From the NCBI GenBank assembly GCA_020851565.1, contig JADZCN010000140.1:35406-99405 (forward strand): 64,000 nucleotides of DNA. The letters run 5' to 3'. The notes below the pieces were generated by a model that had not been told where the DNA came from, ran no database searches, and saw only the letters and a program-made list of their open reading frames with translations. Source of the stretch: Acidobacteriota bacterium (GTDB lineage Bacteria; Acidobacteriota; Vicinamibacteria; Vicinamibacterales; UBA2999). Shown here in pieces: positions 36,831-46,184 of this stretch. Positions within the stretch are counted from its first letter, which is position 1, and each line of letters opens with the position of its first letter. The position numbers were made by a program, and so were the translations under genes.

Positions 36831-36838
36831 ACGCCTCA

Positions 36839-39688
36839 CTACCTTCCCACCACCACGAACACGGCCCGCTCAGGGTCGTAGTACTTCGAGGCGGCGGCGT
36901 TGAGCTGCTCCAGCGTCACTGCCTTGATCCGCTCGCCGAACGACTGCAGCCCCTTCGGTCCCTGGCCGAGCGACGCGAGGTCGGCGACGGCGGCCGAGGC
37001 GGCGGCCGGCGTCTCGAAGCGGAAGAGCAGGCGTCCGAGCGCGAAGCCCTTCGCCTCGTCCAGCTGCGCCGCGGTCAGTCCGCGCGTGGAGAAGTCGGCG
37101 AGCGCGGCGCGCATGCGCGCCACGGCCTCGCGCGACAGCACGGCGTCGGTCGTGACGAGCAGCGGCCCCGTGCCGCGGTGCGGCCACAGCGAGGCGTAGA
37201 CCGCGTAGGCGATCCCGGTGTCCACGAGCCGCTCGCCGAGACGTCCCGCATAGCCGGTCTCGCCGAGGAGGTAGTTCAGCAGGCTCAGCGCGGGATAGTC
37301 CGCCGAATCCGCGGCTGCGGCGGGCAGAGCCACCGTGATGCTGGCCTGCTCCTTGTGCGGCATCGGGATGTGGACGTCTCGCCCGCCGCCTCCGGGCACG
37401 GGGATATCCCCGGAGGTCAGCGAGACGACGCGACCTCCGGTGGCGGTGCCCGCGGGTGGGGTGGACGCGCGCCACTGGCCGAACGCCGCGGTGACGGCCG
37501 CGGCCGCATCGCGCTCGCTCACGCCGCCGGATACCACGACAGTGGTGCCGGCCGGATGGTAGCGAGCACGATGAAACCGGGCCACATCGTCGACCGTGAT
37601 CGAGGTAAGGCTGGTACTCGTTCCCTGGACCGGACGGCCCAGCGGGTGAGTGGCAGGGAACAGCGCGCTCCACGCGGCGTCGTTCGCGCGCCACCGCGAG
37701 TCGTCCTGGAGCGAACCGGCGTCGTCTGCCAGGCCGTCGCGCGCGCGTGTGATCGTCTCGGTGCCGAACTCGGGCCGCGCGAGCACATCCGCCAGCGCCG
37801 TCAGCACGGCCTGCAGGTCGTCCCTCCGCATCGTGGCGGTCCACTCCACGAACGCGCGATTGTCGAACGGCTCGTCGAGCGAATTGGCCGAGCCCTGAAT
37901 GCGGATGCCACGCGCACCAAGCTGGGCCGCGTGGGCCTCGGCCGCTCGTGCGGTGATGGCGCGGGCCGCCACCATCGCGAGTCCTTCCCGCCCGCCGGGA
38001 TCGGCCAGCGCGCCGGCCGCGACGCGCACGCGGACGTGGACGATGTCACCGCCGAGCGGCGCCACGCCGACGGTCAGTCCATTGGGTAGCGTCGTCAACG
38101 ACACCGATGGCAGCGTCGGCAGATCGAGGCGGGGCGCCGGCGGCGTCGCGGTCCCGGGATGCTTCTGCGCAATCTCCTCCGGCGGCGCCTTGGCTCCCTC
38201 CTGCTGCGCTGTCGCATCCTGCCCTGACGGTGTCCTCGCGGCTTCTGCCTTCGGAACGAACCAGCCGACATTCCGCCGATCCGCGGCGAAGAGCTCGGCC
38301 GCCAGCGCGCGCACGTCCGCGGCCGACACTGTGCCGACCGCGTCGACGATGCGGGGCAGCAAGGTGTAGGAGCCGATGCCCTCGAAGCGGGCCAGGCGAT
38401 CGGCGATCGCGCGGTTGCTGTCGTCACGGAGAGCGAACGCTGCGAGCACCTGCTGGACGGCGGCGGCCACCTCGGTGTCCGTGATGTCCCGCCCCGCGGC
38501 CGCCAGCGCGCGATCGAGCGCGGCTTCGACCTTCGCAAGGTCCGCGTCCGGGCCCGCGCTCACGCCGATGGCGTGCAGCCCCGGGTGCTCAGAGAGCTCC
38601 ACTTCCGTCGAGACGCCGTAGGCGAGCCCCGTGCCGACCAGGGCGGTGTGCAGACGGCTGCCGGGTCGCGCGGATGCGCGCCCCTCCGCCTTCCCGCCGG
38701 CAAGCACGGCGTCGAGCACCAGCAGCGTGGGATACCGCGCGTCGCTCACCGCCGGAGCGTGCACGAGCAGCTCGAGGTGGCTGGCCGACCCCGGGCCGCG
38801 GTGCACGATGCGGCGTGCGCCGGTCTGCTCGGGCTCCACGGTGCGCAGCCGTGTCGGGCGTCCATCGCCCGGCGCATCGGCGAAGTGCTTGCGGACCAGC
38901 GCCAGCGCCTCGGCCTCGTCGAACCGCCCGACGATGACGAGCACCAGGTTGTTGGGCGCGTAGTGGTCGCGATAGAAGCGCTCGAGATCCGCCGGCGTGA
39001 CCGTCTGGAGATCCGAGACCCAGCCCATGATGGGCGAGCCGTAGGGATGCGCCACCATCGCCGCGCGCCGCAGCCGGTGCTCCGCCATCGTGTAGGACGG
39101 CGAGTTCTCGTACTCTCGGAGCTCCGAGATGACGCTCGTGCGCTCCAGTTCCACGCTCTCCGCATCGAAGAGCACGTGGCGCATGCGCTGGCGCTCCATG
39201 AAGACGAGCCAGTCCAGGTACGCGCTTGGCGCGTGCGCGTTGTACACCGTCTGGTCGTAGGAGGTGTAGCCGCCCCATCGGCCGCCCCAGCGGAGCACCT
39301 GGTTGGTCAGATCGCCCTTGTTGATGCGTTCCGTCCGGCGGAACGCCATGTGCTCGATGTAGTGCGCCGATCCGGTGGCGCCTGGCCACTCGTTGCGGCT
39401 GCCGACCTTGTAGAGGGCCTGCACCGAGACGATGGGCAGCGTGCCGCGCTGGAGCAGCAGCACCGTCAGCCCGTTCTCGAGCGTGACGCGCCGGACACCA
39501 TCCGTCCAGTGTGACGTGGGTGTGCGCTGGTGCGAGCGGGTGCTGGCGGGTGCGGGCGGGTGCGCACGGGGGCTGGCCGGTGCGTCGGGTACGGGCACGC
39601 CCGTGGCCGGCGTCAGGGCCGCAGGCCCGGACTGAACCAGGCCCAGGCACGCGATGACAAACGCCGTGACGAAGCGCATGCCTCGCAT
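36839..39688 (-). CDS. Exported M16-family (insulinase/pitrilysin-like) zinc peptidase, two-module
   Basis: The 949-residue protein starts with a signal peptide (MRGMRFVTAFVIACLGLVQSG), then a Pro/Ala/His-rich linker (about 30-60) encoded by a tandem repeat. The first M16 module has the inverted zinc motif HYIEH at 109-113 and the downstream Glu region (VISELREYENSP). The second half (from about residue 500, VSLTTLPNGLTVGVAPLGGDIVHV) is an M16 module without HxxEH, as expected for the inactive partner in fused family members. It should degrade peptides in the periplasm. ATG at 39688 or 39679 is possible. It diverges from the M36 peptidase gene. Confidence 0.92.
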   Translation of the reverse strand: MRGMRFVTAFVIACLGLVQSGPAALTPATGVPVPDAPASPRAHPPAPASTRSHQRTPTSHWTDGVRRVTLENGLTVLLLQRGTLPIVSVQALYKVGSRNEWPGATGSAHYIEHMAFRRTERINKGDLTNQVLRWGGRWGGYTSYDQTVYNAHAPSAYLDWLVFMERQRMRHVLFDAESVELERTSVISELREYENSPSYTMAEHRLRRAAMVAHPYGSPIMGWVSDLQTVTPADLERFYRDHYAPNNLVLVIVGRFDEAEALALVRKHFADAPGDGRPTRLRTVEPEQTGARRIVHRGPGSASHLELLVHAPAVSDARYPTLLVLDAVLAGGKAEGRASARPGSRLHTALVGTGLAYGVSTEVELSEHPGLHAIGVSAGPDADLAKVEAALDRALAAAGRDITDTEVAAAVQQVLAAFALRDDSNRAIADRLARFEGIGSYTLLPRIVDAVGTVSAADVRALAAELFAADRRNVGWFVPKAEAARTPSGQDATAQQEGAKAPPEEIAQKHPGTATPPAPRLDLPTLPSVSLTTLPNGLTVGVAPLGGDIVHVRVRVAAGALADPGGREGLAMVAARAITARAAEAHAAQLGARGIRIQGSANSLDEPFDNRAFVEWTATMRRDDLQAVLTALADVLARPEFGTETITRARDGLADDAGSLQDDSRWRANDAAWSALFPATHPLGRPVQGTSTSLTSITVDDVARFHRARYHPAGTTVVVSGGVSERDAAAAVTAAFGQWRASTPPAGTATGGRVVSLTSGDIPVPGGGGRDVHIPMPHKEQASITVALPAAAADSADYPALSLLNYLLGETGYAGRLGERLVDTGIAYAVYASLWPHRGTGPLLVTTDAVLSREAVARMRAALADFSTRGLTAAQLDEAKGFALGRLLFRFETPAAASAAVADLASLGQGPKGLQSFGERIKAVTLEQLNAAASKYYDPERAVFVVVGR

Positions 39689-39774
39689 GATAACAACGGC
39701 CGACGCCTGCCTTCCCGGCCCCGGTGACGGATTGAAAAGTCGGCGGACCGCTTTCCGCTGGTGCTGTCGAGCCG

Positions 39775-42700
39775 ATGTGTGATGTTTCGCGGGCCCGGCG
39801 CACATGGCTGCGCCTGGCGCTGTTGACGGTGGCGGCAGGGGCGATGACCGTGCACGTCCTGGCACAACCCGACCAGCCACGTGCCGCCGCGCCCGATCCC
39901 GGAGGCGTGCGGAACCTCGACGCGAGGGTCGGGCTCCGGGGGCTCCACGTGTTCGTGCCGCGCGAGGCGCAGCAGGCGGAGGTCAACGACCTGCGATCGG
40001 TGATGCCGGATCTGCGGGCGGAGTTCGATCAGGCGACCGGCGCCACGCGGTCGCTGTGGAACGCAGGCGGCTATCTCACGCCGGCCGACGGCCGCGCTCC
40101 GCGCGCGGTTGCCGAGGATTTCGTGGCGGCCCGCGCCACGCTTCTCGGCCTGTCGGACGCCGACGTGGTGGACGTCGAGCTCACCGACTCGCTACACTCG
40201 CGCCTCACCGGCGTCACGCACCTCTACTACCGGCAGCGTCTGGGTGGCATTCCCGTCTACAACGCGCAGCTGCAGTTCAACATCACGAAGGACGGGCGCA
40301 TCCTCAGCATCAACAACTCGTTTCTCCCGAGCCTCACGGCGTCCGTGCCCACGCTGCGGCCGGCCATGGATGCGGCGTCGGCGGTGGCATTCGTGGCGGA
40401 GCACCTCGGTGTCGATGGCGTGTCCCCCGAGGTCAGGGCCTCGTCACCGGGTGAACGGCAGGACACCAGCCTCGCCGCACCGGAGCTGTCGGCCGAGCCC
40501 ATCGGGGCGCAGCTGATGCTCCTGCCGATCCAGCGCGGCGAGGCGCGGCTGGTGTGGAACCTGCAGGTGTGGACGCTGGACGGCCAGCACGCGTTCGACT
40601 TCACCGTGGATGCGGAGACCGGTCACATCTGGACGCGGATCGACTGGGCGGCCGCCGATCAGTACCGCGTGTACCCGCGCCCGGTGCAAAGCCCCGGGCA
40701 TGCGACGCCCGTGGGCACACGCGCGCTCGTCTCTGCTCCGGCCGACGCCACCGCGTCGCCGTACGGCTGGCACGACACCAACGGCGTGGCCGGCGCCGAG
40801 TTCACGACCACCGAGGGCAACAACGTCTCCGCCTATGCCGACGTGGACGCGGACAACCTGCCGGATACGGGCAGCCCGCCCGACTGCGGCGCGAGCATCG
40901 AATGCGACTTTTCGATCTTCCTGACGCTGTCGCCCGCGTTCTACAAGCCCGCCGCGGTCACGAACCTGTTCTACTGGACCAACCTCGTGCACGACATCCA
41001 GTACCGATACGGCTTCGACGAGGCGGCTGGCAATTTCCAGGTGAACACCTACGGGCGTGGCGGCGCTGGCGCCGACAGCGTGCGCGCCGAGGCGCAGGAC
41101 GGGAACGGCATCAACAACGCCAACTTCGCGACGCCCCCCGACGGCCAGCAGCCGCGCATGCAGATGTACGTCTGGAGCCACACCTCGCCCTATCGCGACG
41201 GCGACCTCGACTCCGGCATCATCGTGCACGAGTACGGGCACGGCATCTCGAACCGGCTGGTCGGCGGTCCGAGCAACGTCAGCTGCCTCGGCAACGCCCA
41301 GCAGCCCGGCGAAGGTATCAGCGACTGGCTGGCCCTCGTCTACACCGCGCGATCGACCGACTCCGCGTCGCTGGCCAGGGGCATTGGCAGCTATGTGACG
41401 GGTGAGCCGGCGAGCGGCACGGGAATCCGCGGCTTGCCCTACACCATCGACAACTCCGTGAATCCGTGGACGTACGCCTCGATCACTTCGATGTCCGGCC
41501 CGCACGCGGTCGGCTCGGTGTGGGCGCAGGGGATGTGGGAGGTCTACTGGGCGCTCGTCAACGCGTACGGCTTCAGCCCGGATCTCCACAACGCCACGGG
41601 CGGAGCGGGGAACCAGCGCGCGATGCTGTACCACAACGAGGGCTTGAAGTTCACGTCGTGCAGCCCCGGCTTCACCCAGGTCCGGGATGGCATCATCCAG
41701 GCCGCACAGCTCATCAACGGCGGCGCCGACGTCTGCCGGCTCTGGTTCGCCTTTGCCGGCTGGGGGCTGGGCGCCAACGCCGTCAACCCCTCGCCCTCCT
41801 CGACGAGCGGCGTCGTCAATGGCTTCAACGTGCCGGCGGCCTGCGGGGGCACGGCGAACCCGGGCATGTCGATCAACGACGTGGCCGTTGTCGAAGGCGA
41901 CAGCGGCCCGACGACGGCCACCTTCACGGTGTCGTTGTCGCATCCGTCGCTCGGCGATTCGCAGGTGTCGTATGCCACGGCGCAGGGGACGGCCACGGTC
42001 CCGGTGTTCATCTTCACCGCCGCCGAGGCGACGGACATTCCGCCGTCGGGCGCCGCGTCGCCCTATCCGGTGACGCTGAACGTGTCCGGTGTGCAGGGAG
42101 AAATCACCAGCCTCGCGGTGCGGATCAACGGCCTGAGTCATTCCGAATCGCGCGACCTCGACCTGCTGCTCGTCGGCCCTGGCGGGCAGGCGTCGATGTT
42201 CATGTCGGACCTCGGCCAGGGCATCGTGAACAATGTCACCCTCACGTTCCGGGACGGGGCACCCGATCCGCCTCTCGAACTGGTCAGCGGCACCTATGCG
42301 CCGACCAACCGGGACGACGGTCTGTCCGATGCCATGCCTGCGCCGGCGCCTGCGGGGGACTTCGGGACCGCCCTGTCGGTCTTCAACGGGTCCGACCCCA
42401 ACGGCACATGGCGGCTGTACGTGTTCGACGACGGTTCGGGCTGGTCGGGGGAGCTGGATGGATTCAGCCTGCTGATCACGCCCACGATCGGTCCGGACTT
42501 CGTCCACGCCACGGGCCAGGTGTTCTTCCCGGCGGGTACGACTTCCCAGACGGTGAGCGTGGCCGTCAACGGCGACACGATCATCGAGCAGGACCAGACC
42601 TTCTTCGTGAACCTGTCGAACCCCATCAATGCCACGCTGGTGGATGCGCAGGGGATGGCGACCATCCTCAACGACGATGGCCTGCCGACGACTGTGGACG

Positions 42701-43788
42701 ACAACTACACGACGGCGTTCAACACGCCGCTGGCCGTGGGCGCACCTGGCGTGCTGGCCAACGACAGCAGCAACGGCGGCGGCGCCCTGTCGGCGCAGCT
42801 GCTGACGAACGCATCGCACGGCGTGGTGAGCGTCAACGCCAACGGCAGCTTCAGCTATACGCCCGACGGAGGGTTCGTGGGCGCCGACGCGTTCACCTAC
42901 CGCGCCGTGAACGGCATCGGTCCCGGCACCGTCGCGCAGGCCACCATCGTCGTGCAGGACGCGACCACGGTGCAGGCGCCGTACAACCTGCGCGTGGATT
43001 CGGTCGTGGGGACGACGGTGACCTTGCGGTGGGACGTGCCGTCCATCGGGCCGAGGCCCGCCGGGTTCGTTCTCGAGGGTGGCGTTGGTCCCGGCGACGT
43101 GCTGGCGAGCCTGCCGACGGGCAGCGATGCGCCGGTGTTCACCTTCACGGCGCCCACCGGGTCCTACTTCATCCGGATGCACGGGGTGCTGGGCACGGAC
43201 AGGAGCCCGGCCTCCAATGAGGTGCCGCTCCACGTGAACGTGCCGGTGGCGCCCTCGGCGCCGGCCGGCCTCACCGGGCTGGTGGATGGTTCGGCGCTGT
43301 CGTTGGCCTGGACGAACACGTTCGCGGGCGGACCGCCGAGCGGGCTCGTGCTGGACGTGAGCGGGTCGATCGTCACGTCCATCCCGATCGGGCTCTCCGA
43401 GCGCTTCTCGTTTGCCGGTGTGCCGGCAGGCACGTACACGCTCAGCCTGCGTGCCACAAACGCTGGAGGCTCGAGCCCGAATTCGAACGCCGTGGCGCTG
43501 ACGTTTCCGACGGCGTGCTCAGGGGCGCCGCAGCCGCCAGCCAACTTCGTGGGATTCCGGATCGGGCGTACGGTGCACGTGGTGTGGGATGCGCCGACGA
43601 GCGGGCCGGCCGCGACGGGCTACGTGCTGAGGGTGTCAGGGGCCTACGCCGGGAGCATCCCGACCGCGGGACGATCGGTGAGTGGAACGGTTGGCCCGGG
43701 CACCTACCACCTGAGCGTTGCGGCCACCAACGCGTGCGGGACGAGCGTGGCGACGCCTGAGCAGACAGTAACCGTGCCCTCCCCATGA
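39775..43788 (+). CDS. Secreted M36 fungalysin-like metallopeptidase with nested PPC/Calx-beta and cadherin-like domains
   Basis: After a signal peptide, an FTP-type propeptide (about 60-290) precedes the M36 catalytic domain. Zinc motif HEYGH is at 485-489 and the third ligand Glu is in GEGISDW near 513. From about residue 698 a Calx-beta domain starts (SINDVAVVEGDSGPTTATFTVSLS...YATAQGTAT). It is interrupted at about 742 by a ~165-residue proprotein-convertase P-domain-like insert (NVSGVQGEITSLAVRINGL ... SGELDGFSLLITP), then completed (PDFVHATGQVFFPAGTTSQTVSVAVNGD ... FFVNLSNP...ILNDDG). A cadherin/Big-like domain (about 973-1065) and two or three Fn3-like domains follow. The enzyme likely digests external protein. 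Confidence 0.92.
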   Translation: MCDVSRARRTWLRLALLTVAAGAMTVHVLAQPDQPRAAAPDPGGVRNLDARVGLRGLHVFVPREAQQAEVNDLRSVMPDLRAEFDQATGATRSLWNAGGYLTPADGRAPRAVAEDFVAARATLLGLSDADVVDVELTDSLHSRLTGVTHLYYRQRLGGIPVYNAQLQFNITKDGRILSINNSFLPSLTASVPTLRPAMDAASAVAFVAEHLGVDGVSPEVRASSPGERQDTSLAAPELSAEPIGAQLMLLPIQRGEARLVWNLQVWTLDGQHAFDFTVDAETGHIWTRIDWAAADQYRVYPRPVQSPGHATPVGTRALVSAPADATASPYGWHDTNGVAGAEFTTTEGNNVSAYADVDADNLPDTGSPPDCGASIECDFSIFLTLSPAFYKPAAVTNLFYWTNLVHDIQYRYGFDEAAGNFQVNTYGRGGAGADSVRAEAQDGNGINNANFATPPDGQQPRMQMYVWSHTSPYRDGDLDSGIIVHEYGHGISNRLVGGPSNVSCLGNAQQPGEGISDWLALVYTARSTDSASLARGIGSYVTGEPASGTGIRGLPYTIDNSVNPWTYASITSMSGPHAVGSVWAQGMWEVYWALVNAYGFSPDLHNATGGAGNQRAMLYHNEGLKFTSCSPGFTQVRDGIIQAAQLINGGADVCRLWFAFAGWGLGANAVNPSPSSTSGVVNGFNVPAACGGTANPGMSINDVAVVEGDSGPTTATFTVSLSHPSLGDSQVSYATAQGTATVPVFIFTAAEATDIPPSGAASPYPVTLNVSGVQGEITSLAVRINGLSHSESRDLDLLLVGPGGQASMFMSDLGQGIVNNVTLTFRDGAPDPPLELVSGTYAPTNRDDGLSDAMPAPAPAGDFGTALSVFNGSDPNGTWRLYVFDDGSGWSGELDGFSLLITPTIGPDFVHATGQVFFPAGTTSQTVSVAVNGDTIIEQDQTFFVNLSNPINATLVDAQGMATILNDDGLPTTVDDNYTTAFNTPLAVGAPGVLANDSSNGGGALSAQLLTNASHGVVSVNANGSFSYTPDGGFVGADAFTYRAVNGIGPGTVAQATIVVQDATTVQAPYNLRVDSVVGTTVTLRWDVPSIGPRPAGFVLEGGVGPGDVLASLPTGSDAPVFTFTAPTGSYFIRMHGVLGTDRSPASNEVPLHVNVPVAPSAPAGLTGLVDGSALSLAWTNTFAGGPPSGLVLDVSGSIVTSIPIGLSERFSFAGVPAGTYTLSLRATNAGGSSPNSNAVALTFPTACSGAPQPPANFVGFRIGRTVHVVWDAPTSGPAATGYVLRVSGAYAGSIPTAGRSVSGTVGPGTYHLSVAATNACGTSVATPEQTVTVPSP

Positions 43789-43869
43789 CGCTCGTCACAG
43801 CCTGAACCACGGACGATCTCCTCTACCTCATCTGACGCGACGGTCTCTCTCCTGGTAACGGGCCGCGGC

Positions 43870-43885
43870 TATGACCACGGTCATA
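43870..43885. promoter_or_regulatory. Palindromic operator candidate upstream of the hemerythrin gene
   Basis: TATGACC-AC-GGTCATA is a perfect 7-bp dyad with a 2-bp centre, 59 bp before the hemerythrin start codon. It has the size of a CRP/FNR- or GntR-type site, but matches none exactly. Confidence 0.5.
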
Positions 43886-43943
43886 GGCGACGCCGACCCC
43901 TTGAGCGACAAGGGAGGCTGGACCCTCGGGGAAGGAGAGAGTC

Positions 43944-44519
43944 ATGGACCCGATCAGGCACCTGCTCGACGAGCACGCCCTCATCATGAACGAGATGGCC
44001 GCCCTTCGCGCGGCGGCTGAGGACCTCGCCGCCCGTGGCGACGACGCGGTGCCGGACATCCTGCCCGTGCTGCGGCGGATTGGCGAGGTCATGGAGACCC
44101 GGCTGGAATGGCACGCGCGAAAGGAGGAAGATACGCTCTTCCCGGCCATGGAGCGTGTCATCGGCGTCGAAGGGCCGACCGCCGTCATGCGCATGGAACA
44201 CGAAGACCTGCACGGCCAGGGCCGGCTGCTGCGCGCCACCCTCCGCGAGCTCAACGAGGTGGAGCACCCGCGCATCGAGGCGACGCGCGAGCAGTTGCGG
44301 TGGTCGCTGGCCGAGGGAGGCAGCGCGGATGTGTTTCGAGAGCTCTCGGGGCAAATCCTCCAGCTCATCGACATGCACTTCTACAAGGAAGAGCAGATCC
44401 TCTTTCCGATGGCCGAGCGGCTGCTCGGGCGCGCGGGGCTGGACGAGGTGGGCGCCGCGATGGCGGCATTCGACGAGGCGGAGACGGACGCCCGTCGATG
44501 CCTGACCGCCGATCGCTGA
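43944..44519 (+). CDS. Hemerythrin (HHE)-domain protein
   Basis: The 191-residue protein has the hemerythrin di-iron ligand pattern: H in LLDEHALI, HARKEEDTLFP, MEHEDLHGQ, and HFYKEEQILFPMAERLLG. Such cytoplasmic proteins bind O2 or handle reactive oxygen and nitrogen species. It starts with ATG 43944 after a GGAAGGAGAG site. Its last 22 bases overlap the start of the next gene, so the two are translationally coupled. A palindrome lies 59 bp upstream. Oxygen or NO sensing or storage is inferred; an O2-sensitive benzoyl-CoA reductase operon lies just across the convergent junction. Confidence 0.9.
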   Translation: MDPIRHLLDEHALIMNEMAALRAAAEDLAARGDDAVPDILPVLRRIGEVMETRLEWHARKEEDTLFPAMERVIGVEGPTAVMRMEHEDLHGQGRLLRATLRELNEVEHPRIEATREQLRWSLAEGGSADVFRELSGQILQLIDMHFYKEEQILFPMAERLLGRAGLDEVGAAMAAFDEAETDARRCLTADR

Positions 44520-45778
44520 TTCCCCCGGCGACGCTGCCGCTGGCCTATTTCGGCCTGGCGCACCTGGCGCTTGCCGCCGCGTTCGCGGTGCTGGCCGTGG
44601 ACCCGGGCCTGCCGATCGCCCCCGGCGCCGCCGCGCGCTTCTTCGCCCTCCTGCACCTCGTGACGCTGGGCTGGATCTCCGGCTCCATCCTCGGCGCCCT
44701 CTACATCGTCGGGCCACTCGCGCTGGGCGTGCCGATGCGCGCGGGCGTCGGGGACTCGGTCGCGTGCGGCGCGTTTGCCGTTGGCCTGGCCGGCATGGCC
44801 GCCGGATTCTGGTCGAGCCGTTTCGATGTCGTAACGGCCGGAGCGGCCTGCGTCATCGGGGCGATGACCTGGGTGGCGGCTCGGATACTCGGCGGGCTCA
44901 GGCACGCGCGCCTGCCGAAGGGTGTCTCGCTCCACGTCGCGCTCGCCTTCCTCAACGTGGCGCTGGCCGGGCTGGCGGGCCTCGTCATGACGCTCGACAC
45001 GATGGGGCTTCATCTGTCGTCCCGGCCCCTGCGGTGGAACGTGGCGCACGCCCACCTCGGCGTGCTCGGGTGGGCCTGCATGATGATCTTCGGCGTCGGC
45101 TACCGGCTCGTGCCGATGGTCATCCCTGCCGCGATGCCCACGGGCCAGTCGCTCGCCGTCAGCGCCGTCCTGCTGCAGGCCGGCGCGCTCGGCCTTGCGG
45201 GAGCCCTCGTCGGAGGCTGGGACGTGCGTCCGTGGGGCGTGCTCGTTCTCGCGGCGTTCGCCAGCTTCTTCGCCCACGTCCTGGCGATGCTGCGGGCACG
45301 GCGCCCGCCGCCAGCGGACCTGCCCAGGCCCGACTGGTCCACGCGCCACACGTTCCTCGCCCTGTCGTATGGAGTGGCGGCCGCCGTGCTCGGCGCGGTG
45401 CTCTCGTCCGGCGAGGGGGCGTCATCGCTGATCTGGGCCTACGGCATCACGGGCCTCGTGGGCTTCGTCTCGCAGCTGGTCGTGGGCATCCAGGGCCGCC
45501 TTCTGCCCCTGCACGCCTGGTATCGCGAGATGGAGCGGCTTGGGGGCGAGCCGCCGCCGATCTCGGCCCACTCGCTTGCATCGCTTCCGGCGGCCCGCGC
45601 CACGTTCCTGCTGTGGATGTTCGGCGTGCCGCTTCTCTGCGCCGGTTTCATGATGCGAGAGGCGTCCCTGGTGGCTGGCGGGGCAGCGCCGCTGCTGGCG
45701 GCTACGCTCGTGAACGCCTGGCACGGCTGCACCATCCTTGCCCGGGCCCACGGGCGATCGGCCCGCGAACCGGCCTGA
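44498..45778 (+). CDS. ~12-TM membrane protein with oxidase-like histidine motifs
   Basis: The 426-residue product has about a dozen membrane segments. Histidines occur in positions reminiscent of haem-copper oxidase subunit I or NnrS-like proteins: FFALLHLVTLGWISGSILGALY (helix 2), WNVAHAHLGVLGWACMMIFGVGYRLVPM (HAH, helix 6) and LPLHAWYREM. ATG 44498 overlaps the hemerythrin gene by 22 bp. The pairing with a hemerythrin suggests a role in O2 or NO chemistry at the membrane, but I cannot assign an enzyme. The stop lies 2 bp from the end of the convergent Rrf2 gene. Confidence 0.75.
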   Translation: MPDRRSLIPPATLPLAYFGLAHLALAAAFAVLAVDPGLPIAPGAAARFFALLHLVTLGWISGSILGALYIVGPLALGVPMRAGVGDSVACGAFAVGLAGMAAGFWSSRFDVVTAGAACVIGAMTWVAARILGGLRHARLPKGVSLHVALAFLNVALAGLAGLVMTLDTMGLHLSSRPLRWNVAHAHLGVLGWACMMIFGVGYRLVPMVIPAAMPTGQSLAVSAVLLQAGALGLAGALVGGWDVRPWGVLVLAAFASFFAHVLAMLRARRPPPADLPRPDWSTRHTFLALSYGVAAAVLGAVLSSGEGASSLIWAYGITGLVGFVSQLVVGIQGRLLPLHAWYREMERLGGEPPPISAHSLASLPAARATFLLWMFGVPLLCAGFMMREASLVAGGAAPLLAATLVNAWHGCTILARAHGRSAREPA

Positions 45779-45779
45779 C

Positions 45780-46184
45780 TCACCGGATCAGCGTGTCGAG
45801 CGTGACCGAGGCGAGCGTGGCGCGGATCCCTTCGTCCACTTCGTCGAACAGCCGCTGGATCGCGTCGGTGTCCGGCGGTCTCGTCGTCGATTCGGCCCGC
45901 GCGTCCAGCAGATGGTGGCCGGGCGTTCGCAACGAGTCGAACACCGACACGACGTCGAGCACCGTGATCTCGGTGCGGGGCCTCGCGAGGCGATACCCGC
46001 CGCCGATACCGCGCGTGCCCACCGCGATGCCGGCCCGCACGAGCTGCTGGAAGACCTTGGCCAGCGCCGCCGCGGGAATGCCGTGCGGCTCCGCGACCTC
46101 GGCCACGGTCACGGGCCTGTCGCCGGCCCGTGCCATCTCGACCGCGGCGTAGAGCGCGTAGCGCGAGAACTTGCTGAGCATCAT
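45780..46184 (-). CDS. Rrf2-family transcriptional regulator, BadM-like, without cysteines
   Basis: The 134-residue protein has the Rrf2 winged-helix pattern (SRYALYAAVEMARAGDRPVTVAEVAEPHGIPAAALAKVFQQLVRAGIAVGTRGIGGGYRLARP). It contains no cysteine at all, so it cannot hold the Fe-S cluster of IscR/NsrR-type members. Its ATG overlaps the stop of the upstream GNAT gene as ATGA, and the GNAT gene follows the benzoyl-CoA operon by 16 bp. In Rhodopseudomonas palustris, badL (acetyltransferase) and badM (Rrf2 repressor) likewise accompany the badDEFG reductase genes. An autoregulated repressor of this operon is therefore inferred. Confidence 0.88.
   Translation of the reverse strand: MMLSKFSRYALYAAVEMARAGDRPVTVAEVAEPHGIPAAALAKVFQQLVRAGIAVGTRGIGGGYRLARPRTEITVLDVVSVFDSLRTPGHHLLDARAESTTRPPDTDAIQRLFDEVDEGIRATLASVTLDTLIR

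Noticed and set aside
43944..46184. NO-detoxification cluster controlled by an NsrR-like Rrf2 protein
   Set aside because: The Rrf2 gene is on the opposite strand, coupled to the benzoyl-CoA operon's GNAT, and lacks all cysteines needed for an NsrR-type cluster. A BadM-like role fits better.
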